Made by a program: the position numbers and the translations under genes. Shown piece by piece: positions 14,164 to 23,013 of a stretch of 34,024 bases of DNA. The notes under the pieces were generated by a model. The model had not been told where the DNA came from. It saw only the letters and a program-made list of their open reading frames with translations, and ran no database searches. The stretch is from contig JAGGZA010000044.1 of the NCBI GenBank assembly GCA_021162265.1, forward strand, positions 1-34,024, given 5' to 3'. This DNA comes from Candidatus Aerophobota bacterium (lineage in GTDB: Bacteria > Aerophobota > Aerophobia > Aerophobales > B3-G15). The stretch's first letter is position 1; each line of letters begins with the position of its first letter.

Positions 14164-16104
14164 TTATGAATAAAGTTTACACAGGGCTGCAAAGGAAAGT
14201 TCGAAGTTATTAATTAATTTTTCGGTCCCCTTTTTTACTCCATCGTAAAATATTCCAACCTTCTCTACCTGATTAAACAATTTCTTTCTTTTGGAAAGTT
14301 TATCCAGCCTCAGGTTTGCTTTTCTCTGTGCAAGGTAAAGATGAGAATACATTTCATCCTCGAGAAAGGAGCGGATATAAGATTCTACCTTCATAATTTT
14401 TTCTTCCAGTTGATTAGACTCTCTTGCCAGATTTTTCAATTCTTGATGATTTGAATATCTTTGTCTGAGCTCTCTTTGCAGTCTTCTTATTACCTTTTGC
14501 CCTTCACCTGCATAAAAATTAATTTCTTTCAATCTCCTTATAACCTTTTCCATCTCTTCCTTTAATTCCTCTAAATTAACTTTTTCTCTAATTCTGGACG
14601 CCTCTTCCAGAATTTCTCTCACTTCAAATTCTTCCTGGCAGTACTTATCAATTACCTCCCTCAAAGTCATTATCTCAGTTCCTTCTATTTTAGCTCCTCC
14701 TTCTGTAGCATCTATACATTTTGCCTTTGTCAGACTAATTATTCTCTCAAAATAAACAAGATAAGAGTACATATCCATAGTTGTTGGGATGTCTCTCCCA
14801 TAAATATCCTTGACCATCACTAAATCCCTGCCAATCCACTTTCCATCGTTACTTCTTATAAGAAGGTACTTTCTACCTGTTCTTTTATCTATACCAATGG
14901 CTATCCTTTTCCGGGGAAGAGCTCCTTCTGCATGAGTAAACCCACCCGGATAACAGAGATCCTGTCCTGTAAGAATAATAGGGTCTGCTCCTAAAGCTCT
15001 TGCAAGAGAAAAAGCAGTATGAGCTACACTTGCTCCTTTCTCTAAAAAACCTTTATCTTCTACGAAGTTATTTAACCATCTGGCAATGGGTTTATGAATG
15101 TTAATAATAAATTTCTTACCTTTAAAATCAGACAGAACATCTGGATAGACCTCAGGATCTGCAGCAAGAAAAAGGTTTTCTGTTCTCTCCATAACCCCAT
15201 CAAAAAGATTTCTAACTCCTACTCCATAATCAATACTAACCACTATATGAGGTTCTATCTGATGCTCAAGTAGCGTTCTTAAAGCAGCATCAACACAGAT
15301 AATTAAGGCTTTATTCTCTACTTCTTTGAGAAGATGAACATTTTTATTTAAAGAGGGACCGGCGGCAACGCAGATAGCAGGTTTATTTTTAAACTTTCCA
15401 AAAAGATTCTTTATTCCCGGATTACTTATAACCTGAGGGATATTGGTAAGTATATTTCTCTGGAAAGTTCCACCTTTTGCAATGTTTGTTGTTAAATTTG
15501 TCCTTGACCAAAATATAGTATCATGAATTGATTTTTTTACCTCATCACCTCTTTTATCCAGGAGATTAAAAGAAGGATTATGAAAAACTATAGAGGTCTT
15601 CCCGGTTAAAAAAGTTTCTCCCACAGGAAGCAATTTTCCCTTTATATTTAAAGGGCTATCTTCCACTATTAACTTCACCCTGGGAGAAGAAAACAGAGGA
15701 GAAAGGTCCAGAAGGCTAAGAGCAAGTTTAAAGAAAGATGGTTGTGGTTCTATCACTATTACTAATTTAATCCAGGGATAGTTATCGATAATTTCTTTCA
15801 CATGATACCCCAGACCAAATCCCACAACTATCAGAAAAAGAGTATCTTCCAGGTCATAACCTCTAATAAAGTTCTTAGCCTCTCTAAAAGGATCGTAGGC
15901 ACTGTGCAAAAGAACCTGCTGACCGCTACCCTTTTTTACTCTGAGAGTGGGAACACCTGCCTTTGTCTTAATAATCTCTACATTTTTGGGGAAAGGAATC
16001 CCATCCAGCTTCTTAACAAGCTCCAGATTACCTTTTTCTTTTAGCAGGGAAATATTTTTAAAATAAAACCCATTTTTTTCTGATGGTAAAAAACTTTTAT
16101 CCAT
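14164..16104 (-). CDS. Maf-type (DUF115/MptE-like) flagellin glycosyltransferase
   Basis: 646 residues, in the usual size range of motility-associated factor proteins. An N-terminal domain includes VVGFGLGYHVKEII and VIVIEPQP. The central 6-hydroxymethylpterin pyrophosphokinase MptE-like domain starts at AICVAAGPSLNKN, followed by ICVDAALRTLLEHQIEPHIVVSID and ILTGQDLCYPGGFTHAEG. The C-terminal third is charged helix, likely coiled coil. In Campylobacter, Aeromonas, Magnetospirillum and Clostridium, Maf proteins transfer nonulosonic acids to flagellin before export; the CMP-sugar operon nearby supplies the donor. It starts one base after the preceding gene with no clear ribosome site, implying coupling. 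Its position after fliC-fliD-fliS supports the role. Confidence 0.88.
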   Translation of the reverse strand: MDKSFLPSEKNGFYFKNISLLKEKGNLELVKKLDGIPFPKNVEIIKTKAGVPTLRVKKGSGQQVLLHSAYDPFREAKNFIRGYDLEDTLFLIVVGFGLGYHVKEIIDNYPWIKLVIVIEPQPSFFKLALSLLDLSPLFSSPRVKLIVEDSPLNIKGKLLPVGETFLTGKTSIVFHNPSFNLLDKRGDEVKKSIHDTIFWSRTNLTTNIAKGGTFQRNILTNIPQVISNPGIKNLFGKFKNKPAICVAAGPSLNKNVHLLKEVENKALIICVDAALRTLLEHQIEPHIVVSIDYGVGVRNLFDGVMERTENLFLAADPEVYPDVLSDFKGKKFIINIHKPIARWLNNFVEDKGFLEKGASVAHTAFSLARALGADPIILTGQDLCYPGGFTHAEGALPRKRIAIGIDKRTGRKYLLIRSNDGKWIGRDLVMVKDIYGRDIPTTMDMYSYLVYFERIISLTKAKCIDATEGGAKIEGTEIMTLREVIDKYCQEEFEVREILEEASRIREKVNLEELKEEMEKVIRRLKEINFYAGEGQKVIRRLQRELRQRYSNHQELKNLARESNQLEEKIMKVESYIRSFLEDEMYSHLYLAQRKANLRLDKLSKRKKLFNQVEKVGIFYDGVKKGTEKLINNFELSFAALCKLYS

Positions 16105-16105
16105 C

Positions 16106-16726
16106 TTAGTTCATTTGATACTTTAACATATTAATAATTTCTCCTACCAGTTTTCTCTCCTCCCTTATACGAGGAGCAAGTTCATATTCCAGGACATCCG
16201 CTAAAGTTAAAAGATCATTATCCTTAATAGCTCTTTTTGCCTCTTTTAAAAATTGTACAATTTTCTCTACTTTCCAAAGGACATTCCTTTCAAGAAAAAT
16301 CTTTGTATAATCCAGAGCAAAAATTTTCTCTATTTTCTCCAGAACTTCATTTGCCTCATCCCATAAACCAATACATCTTTCTAACAATGAAAAGGCACTT
16401 TTGTGATTTCCCTTTTGAATCAGGAGGCTTACCTTTTCCACCTCCTTTGCTATCTCAGGAAGGTAACTTTTTATCTCTTCCAGGGAATTAATAGCCCATT
16501 GCCACAAATTGGCAGTATAAAGTTCCAGAGTTTTAAATTCGCTTACCTTCTTGTTAAAGAGAATTTTTTTGTCCTCTTCTGAAAGAGATTTGCCTTCAAG
16601 TCTCACCTGAATCACCACTCTCTTATTTTCATTTATCCAGCTTTCCAATTGCACAAGAAGCTCCCCCAATGTTTCATCTTCTTCAGGTATAACAAGGTCC
16701 TCGTACCCGTCAATTATTATCTTCAT
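16106..16726 (-). CDS. Unknown helical protein between fliS and maf (206 aa)
   Basis: No family recognised. The first 70 residues look like a compact alpha/beta fold: strand MKIIIDG, helix TLGELLVQLESWINEN, strand VVIQVRLEGKSL, then a short helix and the strand FKTLELYT, an order reminiscent of ubiquitin-like beta-grasp folds. The rest (about 75-206) is amphipathic helices rich in E, K and L, with tryptophans at LWQWA, LWDEAN and VLWKVEK. There is no signal peptide or membrane segment. The start has GGAGG six bases upstream and overlaps fliS by 17 bases; maf follows after one base. Context suggests a cytosolic helper of flagellin or FliD export or glycosylation, but this is inference. Confidence 0.75.
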   Translation of the reverse strand: MKIIIDGYEDLVIPEEDETLGELLVQLESWINENKRVVIQVRLEGKSLSEEDKKILFNKKVSEFKTLELYTANLWQWAINSLEEIKSYLPEIAKEVEKVSLLIQKGNHKSAFSLLERCIGLWDEANEVLEKIEKIFALDYTKIFLERNVLWKVEKIVQFLKEAKRAIKDNDLLTLADVLEYELAPRIREERKLVGEIINMLKYQMN

Positions 16727-17096
16727 TTACTACCTCCGCAGCCTTAATCCAGGCTTCTCTTAACGGTTTAATAAGCGAAAGAACCTCTTCTACAATCTGA
16801 GCATTTTTTTCAATATTAGCCTGGACTAACCTCTCGTAGATATACTCATACAGATTGTATAAACCCATGGCTACTTCCCCTACATCGACATTTAACGAAC
16901 ACATTAATTCTCTGATAATCTTCTGTGTTTTTAACAACAGTCTGTTACTTTGTTCTATGTCCTTGATTTTTATCTTTGTGATTGCCATTTTCAAACACTT
17001 TACTGCCTCATCATAAAGAAGAATAATCAATTTCTCCGGAGGACTTGTTTGAATCTCTACCTCGCGATACTTCCTTAAAATCTCAACTTGCTTCAT
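16710..17096 (-). CDS. fliS: Flagellar export chaperone FliS
   Basis: 128 residues, the family length. The typical pattern YREVEIQTSPPEKLIILLYDEAVKCLKMA near the N-terminus is present, followed by an all-helical body with LMCSLNVDVGEVAMGLYNLYEYIYERLVQAN. FliS binds the C-terminal helices of flagellin in the cytoplasm, preventing early polymerisation and guiding it to the export gate. It lies between fliD and the unknown helical protein, overlapping the latter by 17 bases. The AAGGGG site before ATG 17096 is good. Confidence 0.93.
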   Translation of the reverse strand: MKQVEILRKYREVEIQTSPPEKLIILLYDEAVKCLKMAITKIKIKDIEQSNRLLLKTQKIIRELMCSLNVDVGEVAMGLYNLYEYIYERLVQANIEKNAQIVEEVLSLIKPLREAWIKAAEVVNEDNN

Positions 17097-17127
17097 ATCT
17101 TCACCCCTTTTGATTTATCTTCTGGTC

Positions 17128-20100
17128 TCATCGTCTCTGCTGCCCCGCAGCAAGACCGGTAAGGACGGATATCTGTTGAGATAGCCATCCACCCTGAGCC
17201 TGCATCATTCCAAGATACTGTTCCATCTGGGTGAACTCTCTCCAGAGTGCCTCCCTTTTCATATCAAGAAGGTTCTGTTGAGCATCAATTCTGTCCTGAT
17301 AGTCTTCATTTTGAGAAAGAAGACCATCCTCTATACTTGCAATAAGACCTGTGGTAGCATCTGTAATATAATCCAGGTAGTTCCTTAATCTACCACCTAT
17401 ACCTGATGCCTGGTATGCTTCAAACTCAACAACTCTGGACCACTTACCGTCATTTGAATCATTTATCTTGAGCCTTATTGCCTGAGTTGAAATTGATGGA
17501 AGATAGTGAGTTATGGTACCATCTGTATTTCCTGTAACGGTGGTATAGGTTTGCCAGTCATTGTCATCATCTGGATCACCACCCTGTGTAAGATATTGAA
17601 GCTCATAGTCCTTTATACCATAAGAAGAAGCAGGATAGGTAGTAGAATTAAGGGTATATATTATAACCTTCTTAATTGTCCTGATACTATCAAAGGTAAG
17701 AGTAAGATAATCAGGAAAATCAGATTGAGTTCCATCATTCCATCCCCCACCAGGACTTCCCCAGTTATCAGAGGATGTGTCTCCGTTGTTAACACTTTCC
17801 ACATTGTAATTAGTTGAATAAGTTGAGGATGCGCTTGCAGTTGTCCCAAAGGAAGATAAAGCTACATTTTGCGAGAGAGAGAAAAGGTCCTTCACTCCAT
17901 CAAGATTATTATTTAAAATGTCAGTCAATTCAGACTCATTAACATTGAGATGACCGGTAGTATCAGCTGTTATTCCAATCTCAAATATAGAATTCAAAGA
18001 AGCTGCACCTTCTACCGGATCAGTAAACTGTTTTACAAGCTCGTTGCGGATAGAGGTTAAATTTATATTCCCAAAAAGTGGCCCTCCTTCCTGTTTGGTA
18101 TCAGCATCATAACTTTGTTGAGTATTTATAGCATCCATAAGATCATTGTAAGCATCTATCAGGTTAATAATTGACTGTTTGATTCCTTCTACATCAGCCT
18201 CTACTCTGATATAAACATCCTGGTCAGGACAGGTGCTTAGAAGGTTAAGAGTTACTCCTGGAATAGCCTGATCCAGCTGGTTGGAATTATCTGTAATAAG
18301 AACAGAATTACCTCCTCCTTCTCCCAAAACCACCACCGCGTCTTGGGGGGTTACAGTGGTTGTAAACTCAAGGGTATCTCCACCAGAAAAATCAGGGTCA
18401 ATAATCACTCTCCCTTTTTCTCCGCCCAATTTACTGGTAATAACAAGCCTGTAAGGATTAACTCCAGTACCATCATTGATTATACTCGCATAAACTTCTG
18501 CATCGGAGTTATTTATAGCATCTCTTATACCTTCAAGCGTGGTATCTTCTGAATTAAGACTTACAGTAATCTCAAAACTACCGTCAATAACATTACTGGT
18601 CGTGCTTTGAAGAATATTAAGGTCCCTTGCTGTAGTTCCTCCAACTTCTTCTACTTTTAAAGGACTCTGGCTCTGACCCGTATTGTCGGTAATTAATATT
18701 CCGTTTCCCTGAGAGTTAATACTTGCTGTTACATCAATCCCGGATGCTGAGTTAATAGCATCTATCACATCTCCTATTGTCTCAGCATCTGAAAGATCAA
18801 CTTCAGCACTCTCTCCCGAACGATCGGTGATTCTAATTCTACCAGAATCTACTCCTTCACCTCCATTTAAAGTTTCAAGCCTTGTGCATCTGGCGATATA
18901 CTGGGGGTTAAGATCGTCGCCCTCAAGGGTATCTGAAGCAACGCTCTTTAATATTCCCAAATCTGAGGCAGCCAGGCTTCCATTAAGAGAGGTTACAACA
19001 AGATTACCCGTCCCACCAGATGTATCTGTTAGGAGTATCCCGTTGCCTTCCCTGTCATAAGAAGCATTAATAGCTGTATTTCCTGTTGCATCATTTATAA
19101 GATTTATAACCTCCTGGAGAGTTTGAGCACTGCTTATATCCACATTAAAACTTACGCCATCTCTCTGGGTTATCTGAAAATCATCCCCTGATACACAGCT
19201 GACTCCACTACCTCCGTTTAGGGTCCTGAGAAGAACAGTATTAAGATAGGGTATCACCCTATCACCCACCTTATCTCCTGCAACACCACCTGACCCTGTA
19301 TAGATGCCAAGGTCCTGGGCTGTTGTTCCTCCATTTACCTCATCAACTATAAGGTTTTGGGTTGGAGTAGCATTTAAATCATGTATAGTGATACCCCCTC
19401 CATCAGAGTTAATTTGGACTTCAACATTTGTATTGGGTCCTGCCTCAATCAAATCTTTCACATCCTGTAAGGTAGTAGCAGATGAAAGGTCTATAACATC
19501 CGTATTCCCTGCACGATCTGTTATTTGAATGGAACCCTCATCCACACCTGTTCCATCATTTAAAAGGTCAAGTCGAGTACTCCAGGTAATATAGTTTATA
19601 TCACTGCCATGAATTACACTGCTTGCAACACCACCTGACCCTGTATAGATGCCAAGGTCCTGGGCTGTTGTTCCTCCATTTACCTCATCAACTATGAAGT
19701 TTCCTGTTCCGCCTGATGTATCGGTAAGTTTTATTGCATCACCCACATTATAACCTGAATCATAGTCAATCTCTGCACTCACAGAGATAGTGGAATTATT
19801 ATTTATAGCATCAATAACATCCTGAATGGTTAAAGCACCAGTTAAATCAATTGTTGCAGAATTTCCACTTCTATCAGTTATCTTTATAGAACCTCCCTTG
19901 ATCCCGTTTTGTCCATTTATGAAAGCAAGAGGAGTCTTTTTATCAACCCACCCTCCGCCTATCTCTATTTTTATACTATCACCTGCTGATGCTACGGTGC
20001 TCTGGCTATCATGGAAGCCACGAGAGACAAGCTGATGAGTCTGACTTAAACTGTAAACTCTCAGAGGATAAACTCCTACCTGGGCAGCTCCTGTGACATT

Positions 20101-20361
20101 TGTACTGATAACATCCTCATCGCTGGAAGAAGCGCTTTTTGCCTGAAAGGTAGAAGGCTGAGATAAAATGGTAGCATAGTTTTGCATTGTTAAAAGTCTT
20201 GCATTAATGGAACCCCAGGCTGTCAATTCGGTGTTATTCTCATCTATCTTTTGCTGAAGAGAATCAATGTAAGCTCTATCTCTGGAAAGGAGAGCATCTA
20301 TAACCTGGTCCCAGCTTATGCTGGAAACAAGTCCTGTAACATATTGAGTAGGTTCGGCCAT
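17128..20361 (-). CDS. fliD: Flagellar filament cap protein FliD, giant form with tandem repeats and an F5/8 type C domain
   Basis: 1077 residues, about twice the usual FliD. Residues 1-110 form the N-terminal FliD domain (VTGLVSSISWDQVIDALLSRDR), and the last 90 form the C-terminal coiled part (LIASIEDGLLSQNEDYQDRI). Between them are four tandem modules (about 143-245, 262-360, 374-472, 490-586), each with I-x-ITDR-G, a DV--IN helix, G-GI-I-D and E--GGTTA-DL-I: flagellin hook IN-type repeats. A shorter fifth copy lies near 597-660. FliD_C-like sequence resumes at 720-830. A clear F5/8 type C (discoidin/CBM32-like) domain, 832-984, is inserted in it: ASSTY, PDYLTLTFDSIRTIKKVIIY, DYELQY, WQTYT and AIRLKIND--KWSRVVEFEAY. 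The cap would thus carry a likely glycan-binding module at the filament tip. Confidence 0.93.
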   Translation of the reverse strand: MAEPTQYVTGLVSSISWDQVIDALLSRDRAYIDSLQQKIDENNTELTAWGSINARLLTMQNYATILSQPSTFQAKSASSSDEDVISTNVTGAAQVGVYPLRVYSLSQTHQLVSRGFHDSQSTVASAGDSIKIEIGGGWVDKKTPLAFINGQNGIKGGSIKITDRSGNSATIDLTGALTIQDVIDAINNNSTISVSAEIDYDSGYNVGDAIKLTDTSGGTGNFIVDEVNGGTTAQDLGIYTGSGGVASSVIHGSDINYITWSTRLDLLNDGTGVDEGSIQITDRAGNTDVIDLSSATTLQDVKDLIEAGPNTNVEVQINSDGGGITIHDLNATPTQNLIVDEVNGGTTAQDLGIYTGSGGVAGDKVGDRVIPYLNTVLLRTLNGGSGVSCVSGDDFQITQRDGVSFNVDISSAQTLQEVINLINDATGNTAINASYDREGNGILLTDTSGGTGNLVVTSLNGSLAASDLGILKSVASDTLEGDDLNPQYIARCTRLETLNGGEGVDSGRIRITDRSGESAEVDLSDAETIGDVIDAINSASGIDVTASINSQGNGILITDNTGQSQSPLKVEEVGGTTARDLNILQSTTSNVIDGSFEITVSLNSEDTTLEGIRDAINNSDAEVYASIINDGTGVNPYRLVITSKLGGEKGRVIIDPDFSGGDTLEFTTTVTPQDAVVVLGEGGGNSVLITDNSNQLDQAIPGVTLNLLSTCPDQDVYIRVEADVEGIKQSIINLIDAYNDLMDAINTQQSYDADTKQEGGPLFGNINLTSIRNELVKQFTDPVEGAASLNSIFEIGITADTTGHLNVNESELTDILNNNLDGVKDLFSLSQNVALSSFGTTASASSTYSTNYNVESVNNGDTSSDNWGSPGGGWNDGTQSDFPDYLTLTFDSIRTIKKVIIYTLNSTTYPASSYGIKDYELQYLTQGGDPDDDNDWQTYTTVTGNTDGTITHYLPSISTQAIRLKINDSNDGKWSRVVEFEAYQASGIGGRLRNYLDYITDATTGLIASIEDGLLSQNEDYQDRIDAQQNLLDMKREALWREFTQMEQYLGMMQAQGGWLSQQISVLTGLAAGQQRR
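19279..19350 (-). repeat. 72-bp exact direct repeat in fliD, copy A
   Basis: Identical over 72 bases to copy B at 19624-19695; starts are 345 bp apart (115 codons, one FliD module). It encodes the VDEVNGGTTAQDLGIYTG segment and glycines that follow (residues about 338-361). Identity at silent positions points to recent duplication or gene conversion. Confidence 0.95.
19624..19695 (-). repeat. 72-bp exact direct repeat in fliD, copy B
   Basis: Matches copy A (19279-19350) base for base and encodes residues about 223-246 of FliD. Flanking sequence of the two modules has diverged, so the identical block is either the youngest segment or has been homogenised by recombination. Confidence 0.95.
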
Positions 20362-20395
20362 AATCTACCTTCGTTGTTTCATTAAAAGGTTATAT

Positions 20396-20427
20396 AAAAA
20401 GGCCAGCTGGTCTGCACCAGCTGGCCT
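20396..20427 (-). terminator. Intrinsic terminator after fliC
   Basis: A perfect 11-bp GC-rich stem (20427-20417 with 20410-20400; arm AGGCCAGCTGG) around a six-base loop, followed on the minus strand by TTTTT (20400-20396). It lies nine bases after the fliC stop. It should end most flagellin transcripts, leaving fliD to read-through or to an unseen promoter, a common way to keep flagellin far above cap protein. Confidence 0.95.
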
Positions 20428-20436
20428 CAATCCACC

Positions 20437-21921
20437 TTACCTTAGCAGTGTCAGGACTGTCTGAGGTAAAGTGTTAGCCTGAGCCAGCATCGCTGTAGCA
20501 GCCTGTGTTAGTATTTGATTCTTGGTGAAATTCATCATCTCTCTTGCCATATCTACATCGCGGATTCGAGACTCAGATGCTTGCAGATTTTCCCTGGCAA
20601 TCCCTAAGTTGCGATAATTACTCTCAAGGACATTTGCCTGGATAGCTCCAAGTTTTGCCCTTTCGGTGGAGACATCAGAAATTGCCTGGTCTATTACCTC
20701 AATAGCTGTTTGTGGGTCGGTAGACAGATCATAAGAACCACCAGATTTAAGATCATTCAGACCATTTGTAGCTACACTTGAACCAAGCTTTGATGGTCTC
20801 ATATCGCCAAGGGACGCCTGATAAGTCTCCCCAGCGTTTCCTCCAATCTGGAAGGTAAGAGGAGCATTGTAAAGCCTAACCGCTGCAGTTAGAGTAGCAC
20901 TGTCACTATTTTGACCACTCTGGACAGTAATACTCAACCCCGCAAGAACGGAATCCTCAACACCTACGAGTGTGAGCCCATTCCCTGTAGCAGAGACAGT
21001 ACTTGTGTAAGCTGAACCTCCGCTAAGGTCAATCCTCTCATAGGTGAAAGTTCCCACGATATTTGTTCCTCTTGCATGCTGGGTTATATCTCCACTTACT
21101 ATCCAGTTCTTCTCATCATAAAGGTCTATAAGATATCCACTTCCATAATTTTGCTGGCGAAGGACAATATAACCACCTGTCCCTCCAGCATCAACCCATT
21201 CTGCTCTTATAGCAACATCATTCTCAATCAAAGCTTCGTTAATCTTGTCAATTGCGGAGTTAACTGTTACTCCACCACTTAAAGCAATACCCACTCCATT
21301 TATGTTTATAGTACTTGTAACTCCCGCTGTGCCTAAATTAGCACCACCACTTACATAAGTCACCTCACCACTTCCAAGCTCAGCTTTTGTAGCTGCTGAG
21401 GTTATGTTTACCGTAACATAAACAATCCCTTCAGCTGTCGTATCACCTATATCCACATCTGAAACATAACTCGCATTCTTTATCTCAGCTTGTTTTCCTG
21501 CTGACCCATTTAAAAGTTTCTTCCCGGCATAAGCAGTGGTTGTTGCAATTCTGTTAATAGAGTTAATGGCAGAGTCAAGTTGCTCCTGGTCAGCAGCAAT
21601 AGCTTCCGGGGTAGCAGCAGCTGTATTTGCAGCATGCAAGGCTAAACTTCTCATTGAATCAAGCAAACTGTGAATCTCAGTTAAAGCTCCCTCTGCTGTC
21701 TGAATCATTGAAATACCGTCCTGTGTATTACTCAACGCCTGGTCCATCCCCACAACCTGAGCTCTGAGATTTTCGGAAAGGACAAGACCAGCAGGGTCAT
21801 CAGCAGCACGGTTAATCCTGTAACCGCTTGAAATCTTTTCTACACTTTTACTTAACTCATTACTTACAAGGTTAAGCTGTCTCCAGGCATTTAAAGCGGT
21901 GATGTTGTGAGCAATTCTCAT
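20437..21921 (-). CDS. fliC: Flagellin
   Basis: 494 residues. The N-terminal D0/D1 helices (MRIAHNITALNAWRQLN, KISSGYRINRAADDPAGL, SNTQDGISMIQTAEGALTEI) and the C-terminal D1/D0 (NVLESNYRNLGIARENLQ, SRIRDVDMAREMMNFTKN, ending PQTVLTLLR) are canonical and complete. The middle (about 150-390) is a variable, Ser/Thr/Gly-rich beta region exposed on the filament and a likely target for O-glycosylation by Maf. There is no signal peptide, as expected for type III export. ATG 21921 follows AAAGGAGG. The gene has its own sigma-28 promoter about 130 bases upstream, two leader hairpins and a strong terminator, so it forms a single-gene transcript. Confidence 0.97.
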   Translation of the reverse strand: MRIAHNITALNAWRQLNLVSNELSKSVEKISSGYRINRAADDPAGLVLSENLRAQVVGMDQALSNTQDGISMIQTAEGALTEIHSLLDSMRSLALHAANTAAATPEAIAADQEQLDSAINSINRIATTTAYAGKKLLNGSAGKQAEIKNASYVSDVDIGDTTAEGIVYVTVNITSAATKAELGSGEVTYVSGGANLGTAGVTSTININGVGIALSGGVTVNSAIDKINEALIENDVAIRAEWVDAGGTGGYIVLRQQNYGSGYLIDLYDEKNWIVSGDITQHARGTNIVGTFTYERIDLSGGSAYTSTVSATGNGLTLVGVEDSVLAGLSITVQSGQNSDSATLTAAVRLYNAPLTFQIGGNAGETYQASLGDMRPSKLGSSVATNGLNDLKSGGSYDLSTDPQTAIEVIDQAISDVSTERAKLGAIQANVLESNYRNLGIARENLQASESRIRDVDMAREMMNFTKNQILTQAATAMLAQANTLPQTVLTLLR

Positions 21922-21944
21922 ATCCTTTACCTCCTTTCTTCTTC

Positions 21945-21992
21945 CCCGTCCCTCGACGGGTTACTTGCTTTTCTTCACAGACACAAAGTCTG
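21945..21992 (-). promoter_or_regulatory. Two hairpins in the flagellin 5' leader
   Basis: On the minus strand CCCGTC-GAGG-GACGGG (21960-21945, perfect 6-bp stem) lies eight bases upstream of the AAAGGAGG ribosome site (21937-21930). CAGAC-TTTGT-GTCTG (21992-21978, 5-bp stem) lies further upstream. Both sit inside the leader predicted from the sigma-28 promoter. The GAGG loop followed by GA resembles the GGA core bound by CsrA, which controls flagellin translation in many bacteria; whether CsrA acts here is unknown. Confidence 0.5.
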
Positions 21993-22050
21993 CAAATTTT
22001 TTACCCGGATAAGTCTTTGTTTTCCTCACCTCCCTCTTTTTTTGTATATA

Positions 22051-22077
22051 TTATCGGCAGGTGAGAGAAAGACTTTA
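22051..22077 (-). promoter_or_regulatory. Sigma-28 (FliA) promoter of flagellin
   Basis: On the minus strand TAAAGTCT (22077-22070), 11 bases, GCCGATAA (22058-22051), near-perfect FliA consensus with exact spacing. Predicted start near 22044 gives a leader of about 123 bases before fliC. Confidence 0.95.
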
Positions 22078-22106
22078 ACCGGTAAGGAGGTAAAGTTTAA
22101 TTTTGC

Positions 22107-22982
22107 CTATTTCCAGAAATCAATTAAAGTATACTGCATTATGCCTCTTCCAGCATAAAGCGCTGCTTCATATGCAGCCCCTGCATGCTGGAGTTCTATT
22201 ACAACCTTAATCATATCAGCATCTTCTATTGTTGATAAGAGTTTAGTAAGACCCACCATCTGATCGTTAAGCCGGGACTTAAAAATCTCCACTCTCTTCC
22301 CTCTTCCTCCAAATTCTCCTTCCCATCTGTGAATCTGACCAAGACAACGGTCAATTTTTTCTATCTGCGAAGATATTCTCTGAGTATCATTACTTGTTAG
22401 AGCTGATTCAAGATCAGACAAAACCGAGAAAACATCTTCCTCTCCTTGAAAAATATTATTTCCTGGCGTATTTATGGGTATTGTTTGTCTATCTTCAATT
22501 TGTACCCTGATTTCTCCACTATCTCCATTATAATTTCCCTCATCATCAAAGGGTCTTGTAAGTGTTTTTGTCCCGGAAAATATATACTTGCCAGCAAAAG
22601 AGGCATTGGCAAGGTTCAAAAGTTGTGTCTTTAAATTTCTCACCTCCTGAGCTGAAGCTCTGTTAGATTCAGGAGTAGCAGTTGCATTGGATTCCCTTAA
22701 AGCAATAGTTCGAGCTGAATTTAATACCTCAGAAACCTGAGTAAGTGTCTGAGTAGCAACATCAATCCATGAGGAAGCAGTTTCTGCATTTCTCAGATAC
22801 TGATCAATCTCCTGTAACTCTTTTTTAAAATTAAATATGGATGAAATACGTAAGGGGTCATCTGAAGGCTTGTTAACTTTCTTACCTGTGGAAAGTATCT
22901 TTTGCAGTTCTCCCAGGCGAGCCTTGCTATCATTTATGCTGTTTATCACCCTCTGTGCAAGCATGGCATCTGTGATACGCAT
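22107..22982 (-). CDS. flgL: Hook-filament junction protein FlgL (HAP3)
   Basis: 291 residues, flagellin-like at both ends. MRITDAMLAQRVINSINDSK and LSTGKKVNKPSDDPLRIS form the N-terminal helices; GLTKLLSTIEDADMIKVVIELQ and AALYAGRGIMQYTLIDF form the C-terminal ones. LANASFAGKYIFSGTKT marks the FlgL family. It is exported and forms the second junction ring between hook and filament. ATG 22982 is preferred over GTG 22994 because GGAGG lies five bases before it. It is the last gene of the flgF-flgL run, 31 bases after flgK. Confidence 0.94.
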   Translation of the reverse strand: MRITDAMLAQRVINSINDSKARLGELQKILSTGKKVNKPSDDPLRISSIFNFKKELQEIDQYLRNAETASSWIDVATQTLTQVSEVLNSARTIALRESNATATPESNRASAQEVRNLKTQLLNLANASFAGKYIFSGTKTLTRPFDDEGNYNGDSGEIRVQIEDRQTIPINTPGNNIFQGEEDVFSVLSDLESALTSNDTQRISSQIEKIDRCLGQIHRWEGEFGGRGKRVEIFKSRLNDQMVGLTKLLSTIEDADMIKVVIELQHAGAAYEAALYAGRGIMQYTLIDFWK

Positions 22983-23013
22983 TTTAGCCTCCACTCTTGC
23001 TATATCTATCAGT

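Noticed and set aside
17661..17849. Open frame on the minus strand inside fliD, and many plus-strand frames over fliD and fliC
   Set aside because: They overlap the well-supported F5/8C and flagellin coding sequence in another frame, have no ribosome site and encode no recognisable family.
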